Shown: positions 15,432 to 23,946, numbered from the stretch's first letter. The stretch: DNA of 40,923 nucleotides from CBCPMX01 sp965120355 (GCA_965120355.1 CBCPMX010000095.1:1-40923); one strand, 5' to 3'. The notes: a model not told the origin generated them from the sequence alone. A program made the numbers and translations.

Positions 15432-16688
15432 ATGCAAGTGATGAAAATTGAAGGCGGGCGGCGGCTGTGTGGCAGCATGACCGTCCATGGTGCAAAAAAC
15501 AGTGTCCTGCCCATTCTGGCTGCCGCCATGGTATGTCCCGGCCCGTGCGTCATACATAATTGCCCGGACTTGCGGGATGTGGATGCGTCCATTCGGATTC
15601 TGGAATATTTGGGCGCAACAGTGGTGCGGGAGGGAAGCACGATTGTGGTGGATCCTACCGGTGTAGACCGGTGTGATATCCCGGACAGCCTGATGCAGGA
15701 GATGCGGTCATCTGTGATTTTCCTGGGGGCAATTCTGGCCAGAACCGGATGCGCGGCCCTGTATCCGCCCGGCGGCTGTGAGCTGGGGGCGCGCCCCATT
15801 GATCTGCATCTGAAAGCGTTGGAATCTTTGGGCGTGTGTGTGGAATCGGCAGGGGAAAAGATTTTGTGCCGTGCGGAAGCGCTGCATGGAGGAACGGTCA
15901 ATCTGTCGTTTCCCAGCGTTGGCGCGACGGAAAATGTGATGCTGGCGGCGCTGGCCTGCCCAGAACCGGTGACGGTGACCAATGCGGCGCGGGAACCGGA
16001 GATTGTTGACCTGGCTCGCTTTCTCCGGGGAATGGGCGCTGAGATCCGCGGCGCAGGGACGCCAATTGTGACGGTTGCTGGTGCGCCGCTGCATCCGGTG
16101 GAACACCGCATTATCGGCGACCGCATTGCTGCGGCGACCTATTTGTCTGCTGTGGCCAGCGCCGGAGGAGAAATTTTGCTGGAGGGCGTACAGCCGCACC
16201 ATTTAGGGATGGTGCTGGAGGTGTTGGCCGAGGCCGGCTGCCGGCTGGAGCTGCTGACTAATGGGATACATCTGCAGCGGCTGGAGCCGCTGCGGGCGGC
16301 CCGCCCCATCAGCACAGAGCCGTATCCTGGATTCCCCACCGATGCCCAGCCGCCTGTGATGGCAGCGCTGGTGAAGGCGGCGGGAACCACGGCTTTTGTG
16401 GAGAATATCTTTGAAAACCGCTACCGGCACGTGTGCGAACTGCAGCGCATGGGGGCGGATATCCGGGTAGAGGGCCGCGTGGCCATGGTCACGGGGGTTG
16501 GCTATCTTCACGGGGCCAGCGTTCGGGGCACTGATTTGCGCGGCGCGGCGGCCCTGGTGGTGGCGGCGCTGGGGGCTGACGGAGTCAGCACCGTCAGCGG
16601 CCTGGAGCATCTGGACCGGGGATATGAGAGCGCAGAAAAAAATCTGCAAAATCTTGGCGCGGCCGTAAAACGGGTAGAAATTTTGTGA
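15432..16688 (+). CDS. murA: UDP-GlcNAc 1-carboxyvinyltransferase MurA
   Basis: 418-residue cytoplasmic enzyme transferring enolpyruvate from PEP to UDP-GlcNAc, the first committed step of peptidoglycan synthesis and the fosfomycin target. Lys22-Asn23 lies in the HGAKNSVLPILAAA loop, and the fosfomycin-reactive Cys is Cys116 in YPPGGCELGARPIDLHL. RSSVIFLG and PGFPTDAQPP are the other family marks. Because Cys116 is present, natural Cys-to-Asp fosfomycin resistance is not indicated. The ribosome site GCGGAGGAA is part of a predicted hairpin. Firmicutes often have two murA genes; which one this is cannot be decided here. Confidence 0.96.
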   Translation: MQVMKIEGGRRLCGSMTVHGAKNSVLPILAAAMVCPGPCVIHNCPDLRDVDASIRILEYLGATVVREGSTIVVDPTGVDRCDIPDSLMQEMRSSVIFLGAILARTGCAALYPPGGCELGARPIDLHLKALESLGVCVESAGEKILCRAEALHGGTVNLSFPSVGATENVMLAALACPEPVTVTNAAREPEIVDLARFLRGMGAEIRGAGTPIVTVAGAPLHPVEHRIIGDRIAAATYLSAVASAGGEILLEGVQPHHLGMVLEVLAEAGCRLELLTNGIHLQRLEPLRAARPISTEPYPGFPTDAQPPVMAALVKAAGTTAFVENIFENRYRHVCELQRMGADIRVEGRVAMVTGVGYLHGASVRGTDLRGAAALVVAALGADGVSTVSGLEHLDRGYESAEKNLQNLGAAVKRVEIL

Positions 16689-16703
16689 GAAATCGTGTAT
16701 ACT
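16675..16703 (+). promoter_or_regulatory. possible promoter before ftsQ
   Basis: TAGAAA (16675-16680), 17-nt spacer, TATACT (16698-16703). The -10 is good and the -35 weak. It overlaps the murA stop codon. Confidence 0.5.
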
Positions 16704-16727
16704 AAAGGCCAAATCTGTACATCATAG

Positions 16728-16762
16728 TAACCGAGGGCGGGCCCGCCGGGCAGCTGCGGTTA
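16728..16762 (+). other. GC-rich hairpin in the ftsQ leader
   Basis: TAACCG (16728-16733) pairs with CGGTTA (16757-16762), and between them lies the perfect 12-bp palindrome GGCGGGCCCGCC (16736-16747). It ends just before the TGGAGG ribosome site (16766-16771) and could affect translation or act as an attenuator. Confidence 0.4.
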
Positions 16763-16777
16763 TCCTGGAGGCAACGT

Positions 16778-17542
16778 ATGGCGGGAAAGCAGAAAAAACA
16801 GGCCGGAGCACGGATGCAGCGCCGGCTGCGCCAGTCCGACGTATTGACGAAGCTGCTGATTATGGCAGTAGCGGTAGCGGTGGTGCTGTTCGCAGTGGTG
16901 GTTGGGTTCCGTGTAACCAGCTTTGAAGTGTCCGGCAACACGGCATATTCCGACGAGGAGGTCCAGGCGGCCTCTGGCGTGGAGCTGGGGGAGAATACAA
17001 TCCTGCTGCGCAAGTCCAGCATTGCCAGTTCCATTCTGGCAAACCTGCCCTATGTGGAGTCTGTGCGCATCACCCGGGATCTGCCGGGCACTGTACGGAT
17101 TGAGATAACCGAGGGAAAGGCCGCCGCTGCAGTTTTGTCAGAGTATGGCGACTGGTGGCTCATCAGTGCCGCGGGTAAATTGATGGAGCAGATTACAGAG
17201 GACGAAGCCCAGAACTACCCCCGGGTGACCGGTGAAACGGTTCAGCTCCCAGAGGCCGGCGACATGATGCGCCTGAGCGGCAGCGCAGAGGCGCTGACAG
17301 AGATTTTGACAGCCTTGGAAGACAACAATGTCACGGGAGTGACGCTGATCGACCTGAGCGACAGCGACGATCTGGTTTTGTGGTATGGCGACCAGTTTAA
17401 GATCCTCTTGGGCGGTGCGGAGGATCTGACCTATAAGGTGCAGTTCCTGGCCAGCGCGCTGCAGAGCCTTGCCGGGGAATATTCCGGCATTCTGGATTTG
17501 ACCTTTTCGGAGGATCAGGCAGCGCATTTCCATCCATGGTGA
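16778..17542 (+). CDS. ftsQ: cell division protein FtsQ/DivIB
   Basis: 254-residue bitopic divisome protein. A basic cytoplasmic tail (1-25, many Lys/Arg) is followed by one transmembrane helix (about 27-47), then the POTRA domain starting FEVSGNTAYSDEEV (about 50-115) with the typical LPYVESVRITRDLPGTVRIEI, and the FtsQ beta domain with WWLISAAGKLM. This family joins FtsL and FtsB/DivIC at the septum. TGGAGG lies 6 nt before the ATG. Between it and ftsZ there is no ftsA, as in many Clostridia. Confidence 0.92.
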   Translation: MAGKQKKQAGARMQRRLRQSDVLTKLLIMAVAVAVVLFAVVVGFRVTSFEVSGNTAYSDEEVQAASGVELGENTILLRKSSIASSILANLPYVESVRITRDLPGTVRIEITEGKAAAAVLSEYGDWWLISAAGKLMEQITEDEAQNYPRVTGETVQLPEAGDMMRLSGSAEALTEILTALEDNNVTGVTLIDLSDSDDLVLWYGDQFKILLGGAEDLTYKVQFLASALQSLAGEYSGILDLTFSEDQAAHFHPW

Positions 17543-17593
17543 CGGAGTGTAGGATTTCGCCAGATTTTGCGGTCGAAAATTGCGCAAAAGCTA

Positions 17594-17622
17594 TTGACCG
17601 CGGCGACTTTTCGAGATACAAT
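17594..17622 (+). promoter_or_regulatory. sigma-A promoter of ftsZ
   Basis: TTGACC (17594-17599), 17-nt spacer, TACAAT (17617-17622), about 66 bp before the ATG. This near-consensus promoter would give ftsZ expression independent of the upstream genes. Confidence 0.85.
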
Positions 17623-17688
17623 AGATAACAGTATAAATTAGACTGAGTATGCGTTTCCGCATTTTACAAAAGAGTAGGAGGAACCAGC

Positions 17689-18759
17689 ATGGCTGATACA
17701 TACGCAGAGAATGTTGTCAAGATCAAAGTGATCGGCGTAGGCGGAGCCGGTAACAATGTCATCAATCGGATGATTCAGGAAGGTATCAAGGGCGTGGATT
17801 TCATCGCCGTCAACACGGATCGGCAGGATCTGGAGAAATCCAAGGCGGAGAATAAGATCCAGATTGGTGAAAAGCTGACCGGCGGTTTGGGTGCCGGCGC
17901 AAAGCCCGAAATTGGCAAAAAGAGCGCTGAAGAGTCTCGGGCGGTCATTTCCAAGGCTCTGGAGAACACGGATATGGTGTTTATCACCGCCGGCATGGGA
18001 GGCGGAACCGGCACTGGCGCCGCGCCGATCATTGCGGATCTGGCCCATGAGGCAGGGGTGCTGACTGTGGGCGTTGTGACAAAGCCCTTCGGTTTTGAGG
18101 GCAAGCGCCGGATGGCGCAGGCGGAGAGCGGGATTGAGGCGCTGGCCGAAAAGGTGGATTCTTTGATCATCATTCCCAACGACCGGCTGAAGTACGTTAC
18201 CGATCAGAAGATCACATTTGCCAACGCCTTTGGAATTGCTGACGATGTGCTCAAACAGGCGGTCTCCTCCATTTCCGAACTGGTGGGATATTCGGAGAAT
18301 GTCATCATCAATCTGGACTTCGCGGATGTGTCCTCCATCATGAAGGACGCAGGCCATGCCCACATGGGTGTCGGCACCGCTACAGGCCGCGATATGGCCG
18401 CGCAGGCTGCTGAGCAGGCGGTCTCCAGCCCGCTGTTGGAGACTTCCATCAATGGCGCCACCGGCGTGCTGGTCAATGTGACCGGTGCAATGGATCTGGG
18501 CCTGGACGATGTGGAGACGGCGGCCAATATCGTCATGGAAGCTGCCAATGCGGAAGCCAACATTATTTTTGGCGCAGCGTTTAACCCGGATATGGAGGAC
18601 GAGATTCGCGTCACGGTGATTGCCACAGGATTTGAGGATGGTCCCACCGGCGCCGATCGTTCCAGCGCGTTCTCTTCCGCTGGCGAAAAGGCGAAAACTG
18701 TACCGGAGTCCGATGTGTCGGATATCGACGAGATCTTTAAGATCTTCAATCGAAATTAA
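17689..18759 (+). CDS. ftsZ: cell division GTPase FtsZ
   Basis: 356-residue tubulin homologue that forms the Z-ring. The GTP-binding signature GGGTGTG is at 104-110, preceded by the nucleotide loop GVGGAGNNVINRM (16-28) and NTDRQ. The T7 synergy loop NLDFADV is present in the middle. After a short linker the C-terminal peptide reads IDEIFKIFNRN, shorter in linker and different in sequence from the common DIPxFLR tail used to bind FtsA, ZipA or SepF. TAGGAGG lies 7 nt before the ATG. A strong terminator follows, ending the dcw cluster. Confidence 0.98.
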   Translation: MADTYAENVVKIKVIGVGGAGNNVINRMIQEGIKGVDFIAVNTDRQDLEKSKAENKIQIGEKLTGGLGAGAKPEIGKKSAEESRAVISKALENTDMVFITAGMGGGTGTGAAPIIADLAHEAGVLTVGVVTKPFGFEGKRRMAQAESGIEALAEKVDSLIIIPNDRLKYVTDQKITFANAFGIADDVLKQAVSSISELVGYSENVIINLDFADVSSIMKDAGHAHMGVGTATGRDMAAQAAEQAVSSPLLETSINGATGVLVNVTGAMDLGLDDVETAANIVMEAANAEANIIFGAAFNPDMEDEIRVTVIATGFEDGPTGADRSSAFSSAGEKAKTVPESDVSDIDEIFKIFNRN

Positions 18760-18767
18760 GCGAGCAG

Positions 18768-18801
18768 AAAGGGTGTGTGCAGAATTGTACACGCCCTTTT
18801 T
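18768..18801 (+). terminator. terminator after ftsZ
   Basis: Fourteen-bp stem (18768-18781 with 18786-18799, two G-U pairs), GAAT loop and a T5 run. A typical intrinsic terminator closing the dcw cluster. Confidence 0.85.
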
Positions 18802-18838
18802 CATGCGGTGACCCATTTTCTAAGAAAGGATGTATAAT

Positions 18839-19672
18839 TTGCCAGCTGATTTTACGATTTCCTCATCCACCGTGACGGCCCTGGGCGTGTCGGCATTTAT
18901 CTGCTTCGGTGGCTTGATTGTATATCTGATTATGCTTTATGGCCGTGTAAAGCTGCGGCAGATGATGGTGGGCCTGCTGGTCAACGTGGTCATGGTATTG
19001 CTGCTGGAGAGCAGTTTGCATTCTGTGGCGCTGGCAGACGGTTCGTTCTTGAATAGCAGCGTGATAGGGCAGATGCTGTATCTGGCCATAGTTTCTGCTT
19101 TGATTGAAGAATTGTCGCGGTATGCGGTATTCCGCTATGGCCTGTCCAATCAATACTCCTCGGCGGATGCCGCGGTGGGGTTTGCCATCGGTTTTTGCCT
19201 GACAGAGGTGATTATGGGCGGCTTCAGCAATCTGTCGGCCTATTCCATCGCCTCGTATCTCAATTCCAATGGACTGGAGACGGTTCTGGCGGAAGCGGGA
19301 GAGGAAGCGGATGCGCTTATAGAGCAGCTGCAGACAATCGCCGACACGGGGGCGCTGACATATCTGCTCAGCGGGATCAACCGGATCTTTTATGTAGCAA
19401 GAGAAGTGGCGCTGTCGGTCATCGTCTGGTATGCCTCCACCAAGACGGAATGGGCAAAACTTCTGCCCGCAGCCATCGCCCTGCACATTTTGGTGCGGCT
19501 GCCGGACTGCTTTTACCAGGCAGGTGGAAATGTGCCGCTGCTGGCGGAAGAGATTGTATCTTATGCACTGACTATCGGACTGTGCATTTTTGCAGCCTGG
19601 CTGTATAAGAAACTGGAAGAGCCTGTGTTTCACTTCAAGATTGACACGCTTCGTGTTCGAAGAAGAAAATAA
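18839..19672 (+). CDS. YhfC-family multi-pass membrane protein, putative intramembrane protease
   Basis: 277-residue integral membrane protein with about seven hydrophobic segments, resembling the YhfC family, which is placed in the PrsW-like glutamic/metallo intramembrane protease clade. The key motif is IEELSRYAVF (EExxR, Glu93-Glu94 and Arg97 in the numbering from the ATG at 18830). A second conserved-looking helix has GFCLTEVIMG, and a later helix has AIALHILVRLPD with a His. TTG at 18839 is preferred because AAAGGA sits 8 nt before it; an ATG at 18830 abuts the ribosome site and would add three residues. It lies directly after ftsZ, where many spore-formers have spoIIGA. No substrate is known. 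Confidence 0.72.
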   Translation: MPADFTISSSTVTALGVSAFICFGGLIVYLIMLYGRVKLRQMMVGLLVNVVMVLLLESSLHSVALADGSFLNSSVIGQMLYLAIVSALIEELSRYAVFRYGLSNQYSSADAAVGFAIGFCLTEVIMGGFSNLSAYSIASYLNSNGLETVLAEAGEEADALIEQLQTIADTGALTYLLSGINRIFYVAREVALSVIVWYASTKTEWAKLLPAAIALHILVRLPDCFYQAGGNVPLLAEEIVSYALTIGLCIFAAWLYKKLEEPVFHFKIDTLRVRRRK

Positions 19673-19680
19673 AAAACGCA

Positions 19681-19720
19681 TTTGCCCTCTGCCGCATTGT
19701 TGGCAGAGGGCAAAATTTTT
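19681..19720 (+). terminator. terminator after the YhfC-family gene
   Basis: Thirteen-bp perfect stem, TTTGCCCTCTGCC (19681-19693) with GGCAGAGGGCAAA (19702-19714), then a T5 run at 19716-19720. It insulates the metal-resistance operon. Confidence 0.9.
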
Positions 19721-19728
19721 ATAGCCTA

Positions 19729-19756
19729 TTGACAACCGGAAATGCTATGCTATAAT
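19729..19756 (+). promoter_or_regulatory. promoter of the metal-resistance operon
   Basis: TTGACA (19729-19734), 16-nt spacer, TATAAT (19751-19756) with TGC upstream, giving an extended -10. Both hexamers are perfect consensus. A promoter this strong fits a gene set held off by a repressor. Confidence 0.9.
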
Positions 19757-19759
19757 CAA

Positions 19760-19781
19760 CATATGAACAGATGCTCATATG
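19760..19781. promoter_or_regulatory. ArsR/SmtB-type operator
   Basis: Inverted arms CATATGAACA (19760-19769) and TGCTCATATG (19772-19781), separated by GA, match with one mismatch. This is the imperfect palindrome bound by CadC, CzrA and SmtB sensors. It lies just after the -10 box over the transcription start, so metal-free repressor would block initiation. Confidence 0.85.
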
Positions 19782-19805
19782 TTTAATTCTTTTGGGAGGG
19801 GTTCC

Positions 19806-20162
19806 ATGGAACATTTGGCCGATTGCTGCGAGCTGCAGCATGTGCATGAGGATGTGGTGGAGCAGGTCCAGCGGAAGCTGCCGGCGGATGAGCTGCTGTA
19901 TGATTTGGCAGAATTGTTTAAAGTCTTTGGCGATTCCACGCGTATTAAGATTCTGTATGCATTGTTTGAATCGGAGCTGTGTGTCTGCGATATCGCCAGA
20001 CTGCTGAATTTGTCCCAGTCCGCCATTTCCCATCAGCTTCGGATCCTGAAAACCAACAAGTTGGTGAAATTCCGCCGCGATGGAAAGACCGTTTATTATT
20101 CCCTGGATGACGACCATGTCCGCTCCATCATTCATCAGGGGCAAGAGCATATTACAGAATGA
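19806..20162 (+). CDS. ArsR/SmtB-family metal-sensing repressor (CadC-like)
   Basis: 118-residue winged-helix repressor, expected to release DNA on binding a soft or divalent metal. The recognition helix region is LNLSQSAISHQLRIL (68-82). Two metal sites are visible. The alpha3N site has Cys7-Cys8 at the N-terminus and Cys59/Cys61 in ELCVCD, typical of Cd/Pb-sensing CadC. The alpha5 site at the C-terminus has Asp102, His104, His115 and Glu118 in the SmtB spacing (D-x-H-x10-H-x2-E). The ATG at 19806 is preceded by GGGAGGGG; an ATG at 19779 lies inside the operator and is rejected. It heads an operon with an HMA protein and an ATPase. Confidence 0.9.
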   Translation: MEHLADCCELQHVHEDVVEQVQRKLPADELLYDLAELFKVFGDSTRIKILYALFESELCVCDIARLLNLSQSAISHQLRILKTNKLVKFRRDGKTVYYSLDDDHVRSIIHQGQEHITE

Positions 20163-20181
20163 CAGATAGGAGAACATAGCT

Positions 20182-20400
20182 GTGAAAAAGACATTTCGTA
20201 TGGAAAACCTTGATTGCGCCAACTGTGCGGCTAAAATGGAGCAGGCCATTGGCAAACTTTCCGGTGTGGAAACTTGTACCGTGGCATTTATGACCCAGAG
20301 GCTGACGTTGGTGGCCGATGACAATCGGTTCGACGAGATTTTAGAGCAGGCCCAGGCCTGCGTCAAGAAGGTGGACGCCGACTGCCGGATTGTGAGGTGA
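20182..20400 (+). CDS. stand-alone heavy-metal-associated (HMA) domain protein
   Basis: 72-residue ferredoxin-fold metallochaperone-like protein. The metal loop is LDCANCAAKME with Cys12 and Cys15, and the spacing and the AxVxFMTQRL-like strand fit an HMA domain. In most CadA/ZntA ATPases this domain is fused to the N-terminus; here it is its own gene, ending 9 bp before the ATPase ATG. It probably delivers Cd, Zn or Pb to that ATPase. GTG start behind TAGGAG. Confidence 0.9.
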   Translation: MKKTFRMENLDCANCAAKMEQAIGKLSGVETCTVAFMTQRLTLVADDNRFDEILEQAQACVKKVDADCRIVR

Positions 20401-20409
20401 ACGGCCGCC

Positions 20410-22251
20410 ATGCACAAAAAGCAGCGGAAAATGCTGGCACGCATCCTGATTTCAGCGGTACTGTTTGCGGCGCTGCAAATTGCCGGACCGGAGGGCTGGC
20501 AGCGGATTGTCCTGTATCTGATCCCCTACGCCATCATCGGCTGGGACGTCCTGTGGCGGGCGGTGCGCAATATTGCCAGAGGGCAGGTATTTGATGAAAA
20601 CTTTCTGATGGCCCTGGCCACTGTAGGCGCCTTTGGCTGCGGCGAATATCCGGAAGGCGTAGCGGTGATGTTGTTCTATCAGGTGGGCGAGCTGTTCCAG
20701 ACGGTGGCGGTGAACCGCAGCCGCAGATCGATCGCGCAGCTCATGGATATCCGCCCGGACCACGCCAATGTGGAGCAGGATGGCCAGTGGGTGCAGGTCG
20801 ACCCGGAAGAGGTACAAGAGGGCCAGCGGATTTTGGTGAAACCTGGCGAACGGATTCCTCTGGACGGCATTGTAGAGGACGGAACGGCCGCTTTGGATAC
20901 GGCGGCGCTTACTGGTGAGTCCGCACCTCAGGATGTAGAGCCCGGCCAACGGGTTCTGTCCGGCTGTGTGGATCTCAACGGCGCACTTGTAATTCGTGTG
21001 GAGCAGCCGTATGCGCAGTCTACTGTGGCGCGGATTCTGGAACTGGTGGAAAATGCGTCGTCCCAGAAGGCCAGGGCGGAGCAGTTTATCACCCGGTTTG
21101 CCCGCTACTATACACCTTGTGTTGTCATTGCGGCGGTGTTGCTGGCGGTTTTGCCGTCGCTGATAACGGGACAGTGGCTGGTATGGATTCACCGGGCGCT
21201 GGTGTTTCTGGTGGTTTCGTGTCCCTGTGCGCTGGTGATTTCGGTGCCGCTGGCCTTTTTCGGCGGAATTGGCGGCGCGTCCCGGCAGGGAATTCTGGTC
21301 AAGGGCGGCAACTATCTGGAGGCCTTGGCTCACGTGGATGCCGTGGTTTTTGACAAGACGGGCACCCTGACAGAGGGCAGTTTCCGCGTTGCGGCACTGA
21401 CGGCGGTACAGGGCAGTCAAGAGGAGCTGTTAGAGCTGGCGGCGCTGGCGGAGAGCTGGTCCTCTCATCCCATTGCCCAGTCTCTGCGGCAGGCATGGAA
21501 TGGGCAGCCAGAGGCCCATACAGTGACAGAGGTGCAGGAGCAGGCCGGCCACGGCGTCAGCGCAGTGGTGGACGGCAGGCAGGTGGTAGTCGGAAACGAA
21601 CGGCTCATGGCCGCTGCAGGCATTCAGGTACAGACCCCGCAGCAGGCGGGCACTGTGGTTCACACAGCGGCTGATGGCGTCTATTTGGGATGGATCGTGG
21701 TAGCTGACCAACCCAAGGACGGGGCGGCACAGGCCATCGCGGCGCTGCGGCAGGCTGGTATCCGGAAAACTGTTATGCTCACCGGAGACAGTCGCGCTGT
21801 AGCGGATCAAGTGGCCAGAGCGCTGGGGCTGGATCAAGTGGAGGCGGAATTGCTGCCCGGAGACAAGGTGGAACGGCTGGAGATGCTGTTGAAGTCTGAA
21901 TCCGAGGGCGCAAAGCTGGCCTATGTGGGAGACGGCATCAACGACGCGCCGGTTTTGGCCCGGGCAGATGTGGGCATCGCCATGGGCGCCATGGGTTCCG
22001 ATGCTGCTATTGAAGCCGCTGATGTGGTCCTGATGGACGACAATCTCCAGAAGCTGCCTGCGGCCATTCGGCTGGCGAGAAAGACCATGCGCATTGTGCG
22101 GCAGAACATTGTGTTCGCGCTGGGCGTCAAAGCGGTGGTGCTGCTGTTGGGCGCGGTGGGTGCTGCCGGTATGTGGGCGGCGGTATTCGCCGATGTGGGC
22201 GTTTCTGTCCTGGCAATTCTCAATTCCACACGGATGCTTCGAGCGAAATAA
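20410..22251 (+). CDS. P1B-type metal-exporting ATPase (CadA/ZntA-like)
   Basis: 613-residue membrane pump expected to export Cd2+, Zn2+ or Pb2+. It has the metal-path CPC at 271-273 in the SCPCALVIS helix, the actuator TGES (168-171), the phosphorylated Asp315 in DKTGTLTEG, the P1B-specific His-Pro in SSHPIAQS, and the hinge GDGINDAPVLARADVGIAMG. There is no N-terminal HMA domain; the separate gene just upstream supplies one. The first two predicted helices (about 9-24 and 32-50) are the P1B-specific pair. Cd/Zn/Pb preference is inferred from CPC with the CadC-like regulator; Cu or Ag seems less likely. Confidence 0.93.
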   Translation: MHKKQRKMLARILISAVLFAALQIAGPEGWQRIVLYLIPYAIIGWDVLWRAVRNIARGQVFDENFLMALATVGAFGCGEYPEGVAVMLFYQVGELFQTVAVNRSRRSIAQLMDIRPDHANVEQDGQWVQVDPEEVQEGQRILVKPGERIPLDGIVEDGTAALDTAALTGESAPQDVEPGQRVLSGCVDLNGALVIRVEQPYAQSTVARILELVENASSQKARAEQFITRFARYYTPCVVIAAVLLAVLPSLITGQWLVWIHRALVFLVVSCPCALVISVPLAFFGGIGGASRQGILVKGGNYLEALAHVDAVVFDKTGTLTEGSFRVAALTAVQGSQEELLELAALAESWSSHPIAQSLRQAWNGQPEAHTVTEVQEQAGHGVSAVVDGRQVVVGNERLMAAAGIQVQTPQQAGTVVHTAADGVYLGWIVVADQPKDGAAQAIAALRQAGIRKTVMLTGDSRAVADQVARALGLDQVEAELLPGDKVERLEMLLKSESEGAKLAYVGDGINDAPVLARADVGIAMGAMGSDAAIEAADVVLMDDNLQKLPAAIRLARKTMRIVRQNIVFALGVKAVVLLLGAVGAAGMWAAVFADVGVSVLAILNSTRMLRAK

Positions 22252-22257
22252 GCGCAG

Positions 22258-22288
22258 CCAAAGCCGCCGCATACTGCGGCGGCTTTGG
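22258..22288 (+). terminator. terminator-like hairpin after the ATPase gene
   Basis: Perfect 14-bp stem (22258-22271 with 22275-22288), TAC loop, then a moderately T-rich tail. It ends the metal-resistance operon. Confidence 0.7.
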
Positions 22289-22391
22289 TCTGTATTTCCA
22301 GGGCAGAGCAAAGAACCAGCGCGGAAATACGCCGCATGCTTCCGCGGCGTGCAACAAAATCGGGAATACCTGTCCGTATGTGCCATGCCAC

Positions 22392-22420
22392 TTGTCAAGA
22401 ATGTGGCGGTGTGGTATACT
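22392..22420 (+). promoter_or_regulatory. promoter of the MATE gene
   Basis: TTGTCA (22392-22397), 17-nt spacer, TATACT (22415-22420) with TGG before it. Located 44 bp upstream of the MATE start. Confidence 0.75.
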
Positions 22421-22463
22421 TGGACGGCTCGAAAATAAAAGAAATTGAGGATGAGAGAGTGAC

Positions 22464-23825
22464 ATGGAAAACAACACGCTGATTCACAATTTGACGGAGG
22501 GCCCTGTGGTACGCCAGCTGGTCTCTTTTGCGATTCCCTTCGTGCTGTCCAACGCGCTGCAGTCCTTCTACAGTTTGGTGGACATGGTGGTGGTGGGCCA
22601 ATTTGTCGGCAGTGCGGGTCTGTCTGCTGTGTCTATCGGCAGTCAGCTGGTATGGCTGCTCAGCTGTCTTGGCATTGGATACGCCTCCGGCGGTCAGATC
22701 TATATCTCCCAACAAGTAGGCGCTGGCGATCATGCCGGTATCCAGCGGACCATAGGGACGCTGTTTACTTCCACGCTGATTTTTGGCCTGCTGTTTACAG
22801 TGGTGGGCATCGTGTTCCACAGCAGTCTGCTGAATCTGCTGAACACGCCAGAAGCGGCCATGCAGGATGCGATTGATTACATGATTATCTGCTCGGCGGG
22901 CATGGTGTTTGTCTATGGTTATAATGCGGTGTCGGCGATTCTCCGAGGTATGGGCGACAGTAAACGGCCGCTGCTGTTTGTGGGCATTGCGTCAGTGGTC
23001 AATCTGGTATTGGATCTGGTATTGGTGGCGCTTTTTGACATGGGCGCCGCCGGCGCTGCGCTGGCCACAATCATTGGCCAGGGCCTGTCCTTTGTAGTGT
23101 CCATGATTTATCTCTATCACCGCCGCGACAGTTTTGGATTCGATTTTAAGCTGCGCAGCTTTGCCATCGATGGACCCGCTTTCAAGGCTTTGTCCAAACT
23201 GGGGCTGCCGTTGGCGGTGCAGACTACGGCCATCAATGTGTCAATGCTGTTTGTCAATGCCTGCGTCAATGGCTATGGCTTAGTCTATTCCGCCGTGTAT
23301 GGCATTGGCAGCAAGCTGCACTCCATTATGCTTATTGTCACCAACGCCCTCAGCGCTTCCGGTTCTACCATGATGGGGCAGAATCTGGGCGCGGGGAAGC
23401 CTGAGCGGGTAAAAAAGGTCTTTCATGTTGTCAATTTAATCTGTATGGGGTTCTGGGTTGTGGTGAGCGTTGTATGTATGTGCTTCCCGGAGCAGATTTT
23501 CCGCCTGTTTACAGCCGATGCCGAGGTGTTGGCCATGGCTCCGCGGTATATGGTGACGACAGTGGTGATGTTCCTGGGCTTTGCTGCGATGTGCGCTGGG
23601 ATTGCCCTGGTCAACGGTATTGGCAATGGAAGCTTGAGTCTGGTGATTGCGTTGTTGGACGGCGTAGTGGCGCGGGTGGCATTGAGCATGTTCATGGGCA
23701 TTGTGTTGAATATGGGCGCTTGGGGCTATTTCTGGGGAAACAGTCTGGCTGGCTTTGTCAGTGTCCTCATGGGGAATTTCTATTTTTTCAGTGGTCTGTG
23801 GAAAAAGAGAAAGTTGATGGTATGA
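22464..23825 (+). CDS. MATE-family multidrug/organic cation efflux protein
   Basis: 453-residue polytopic protein with about twelve hydrophobic helices in two homologous halves, the layout of MATE exporters that use Na+ or H+ gradients. The first half opens PVVRQLVSFAIPFVLSNALQ and includes DMVVVGQFVGSAGLSAVSIG; the second half begins FKALSKLGLPLAVQTT and has the matching small-residue pattern. It resembles the clostridial DinF/MepA-type branch. It has its own promoter and terminator, so it is not clearly part of the metal operon. The substrate cannot be inferred. Confidence 0.9.
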   Translation: MENNTLIHNLTEGPVVRQLVSFAIPFVLSNALQSFYSLVDMVVVGQFVGSAGLSAVSIGSQLVWLLSCLGIGYASGGQIYISQQVGAGDHAGIQRTIGTLFTSTLIFGLLFTVVGIVFHSSLLNLLNTPEAAMQDAIDYMIICSAGMVFVYGYNAVSAILRGMGDSKRPLLFVGIASVVNLVLDLVLVALFDMGAAGAALATIIGQGLSFVVSMIYLYHRRDSFGFDFKLRSFAIDGPAFKALSKLGLPLAVQTTAINVSMLFVNACVNGYGLVYSAVYGIGSKLHSIMLIVTNALSASGSTMMGQNLGAGKPERVKKVFHVVNLICMGFWVVVSVVCMCFPEQIFRLFTADAEVLAMAPRYMVTTVVMFLGFAAMCAGIALVNGIGNGSLSLVIALLDGVVARVALSMFMGIVLNMGAWGYFWGNSLAGFVSVLMGNFYFFSGLWKKRKLMV

Positions 23826-23869
23826 TGTTTGCCAGCGCTGGTTTGCTGTCGAAATATCAATAAGACTGA

Positions 23870-23916
23870 AATGTGGGGCACGCCGCAAAATACGGCGTGC
23901 CCCACATTCGGATTTT
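23870..23916. terminator. bidirectional terminator, MATE / cvpA
   Basis: Perfect 16-bp stem (23870-23885 with 23893-23908), 7-nt loop, short T4 tail on the plus strand. It separates the convergent MATE and CvpA genes. Confidence 0.8.
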
Positions 23917-23946
23917 AAAAAAGATTTGTGTTTTGCACTGTATGGT

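Noticed and set aside
19779..19805. Upstream ATG giving a nine-residue longer metal repressor
   Set aside because: This ATG lies in the operator palindrome and lacks a ribosome site; the ATG at 19806 has GGGAGGGG.
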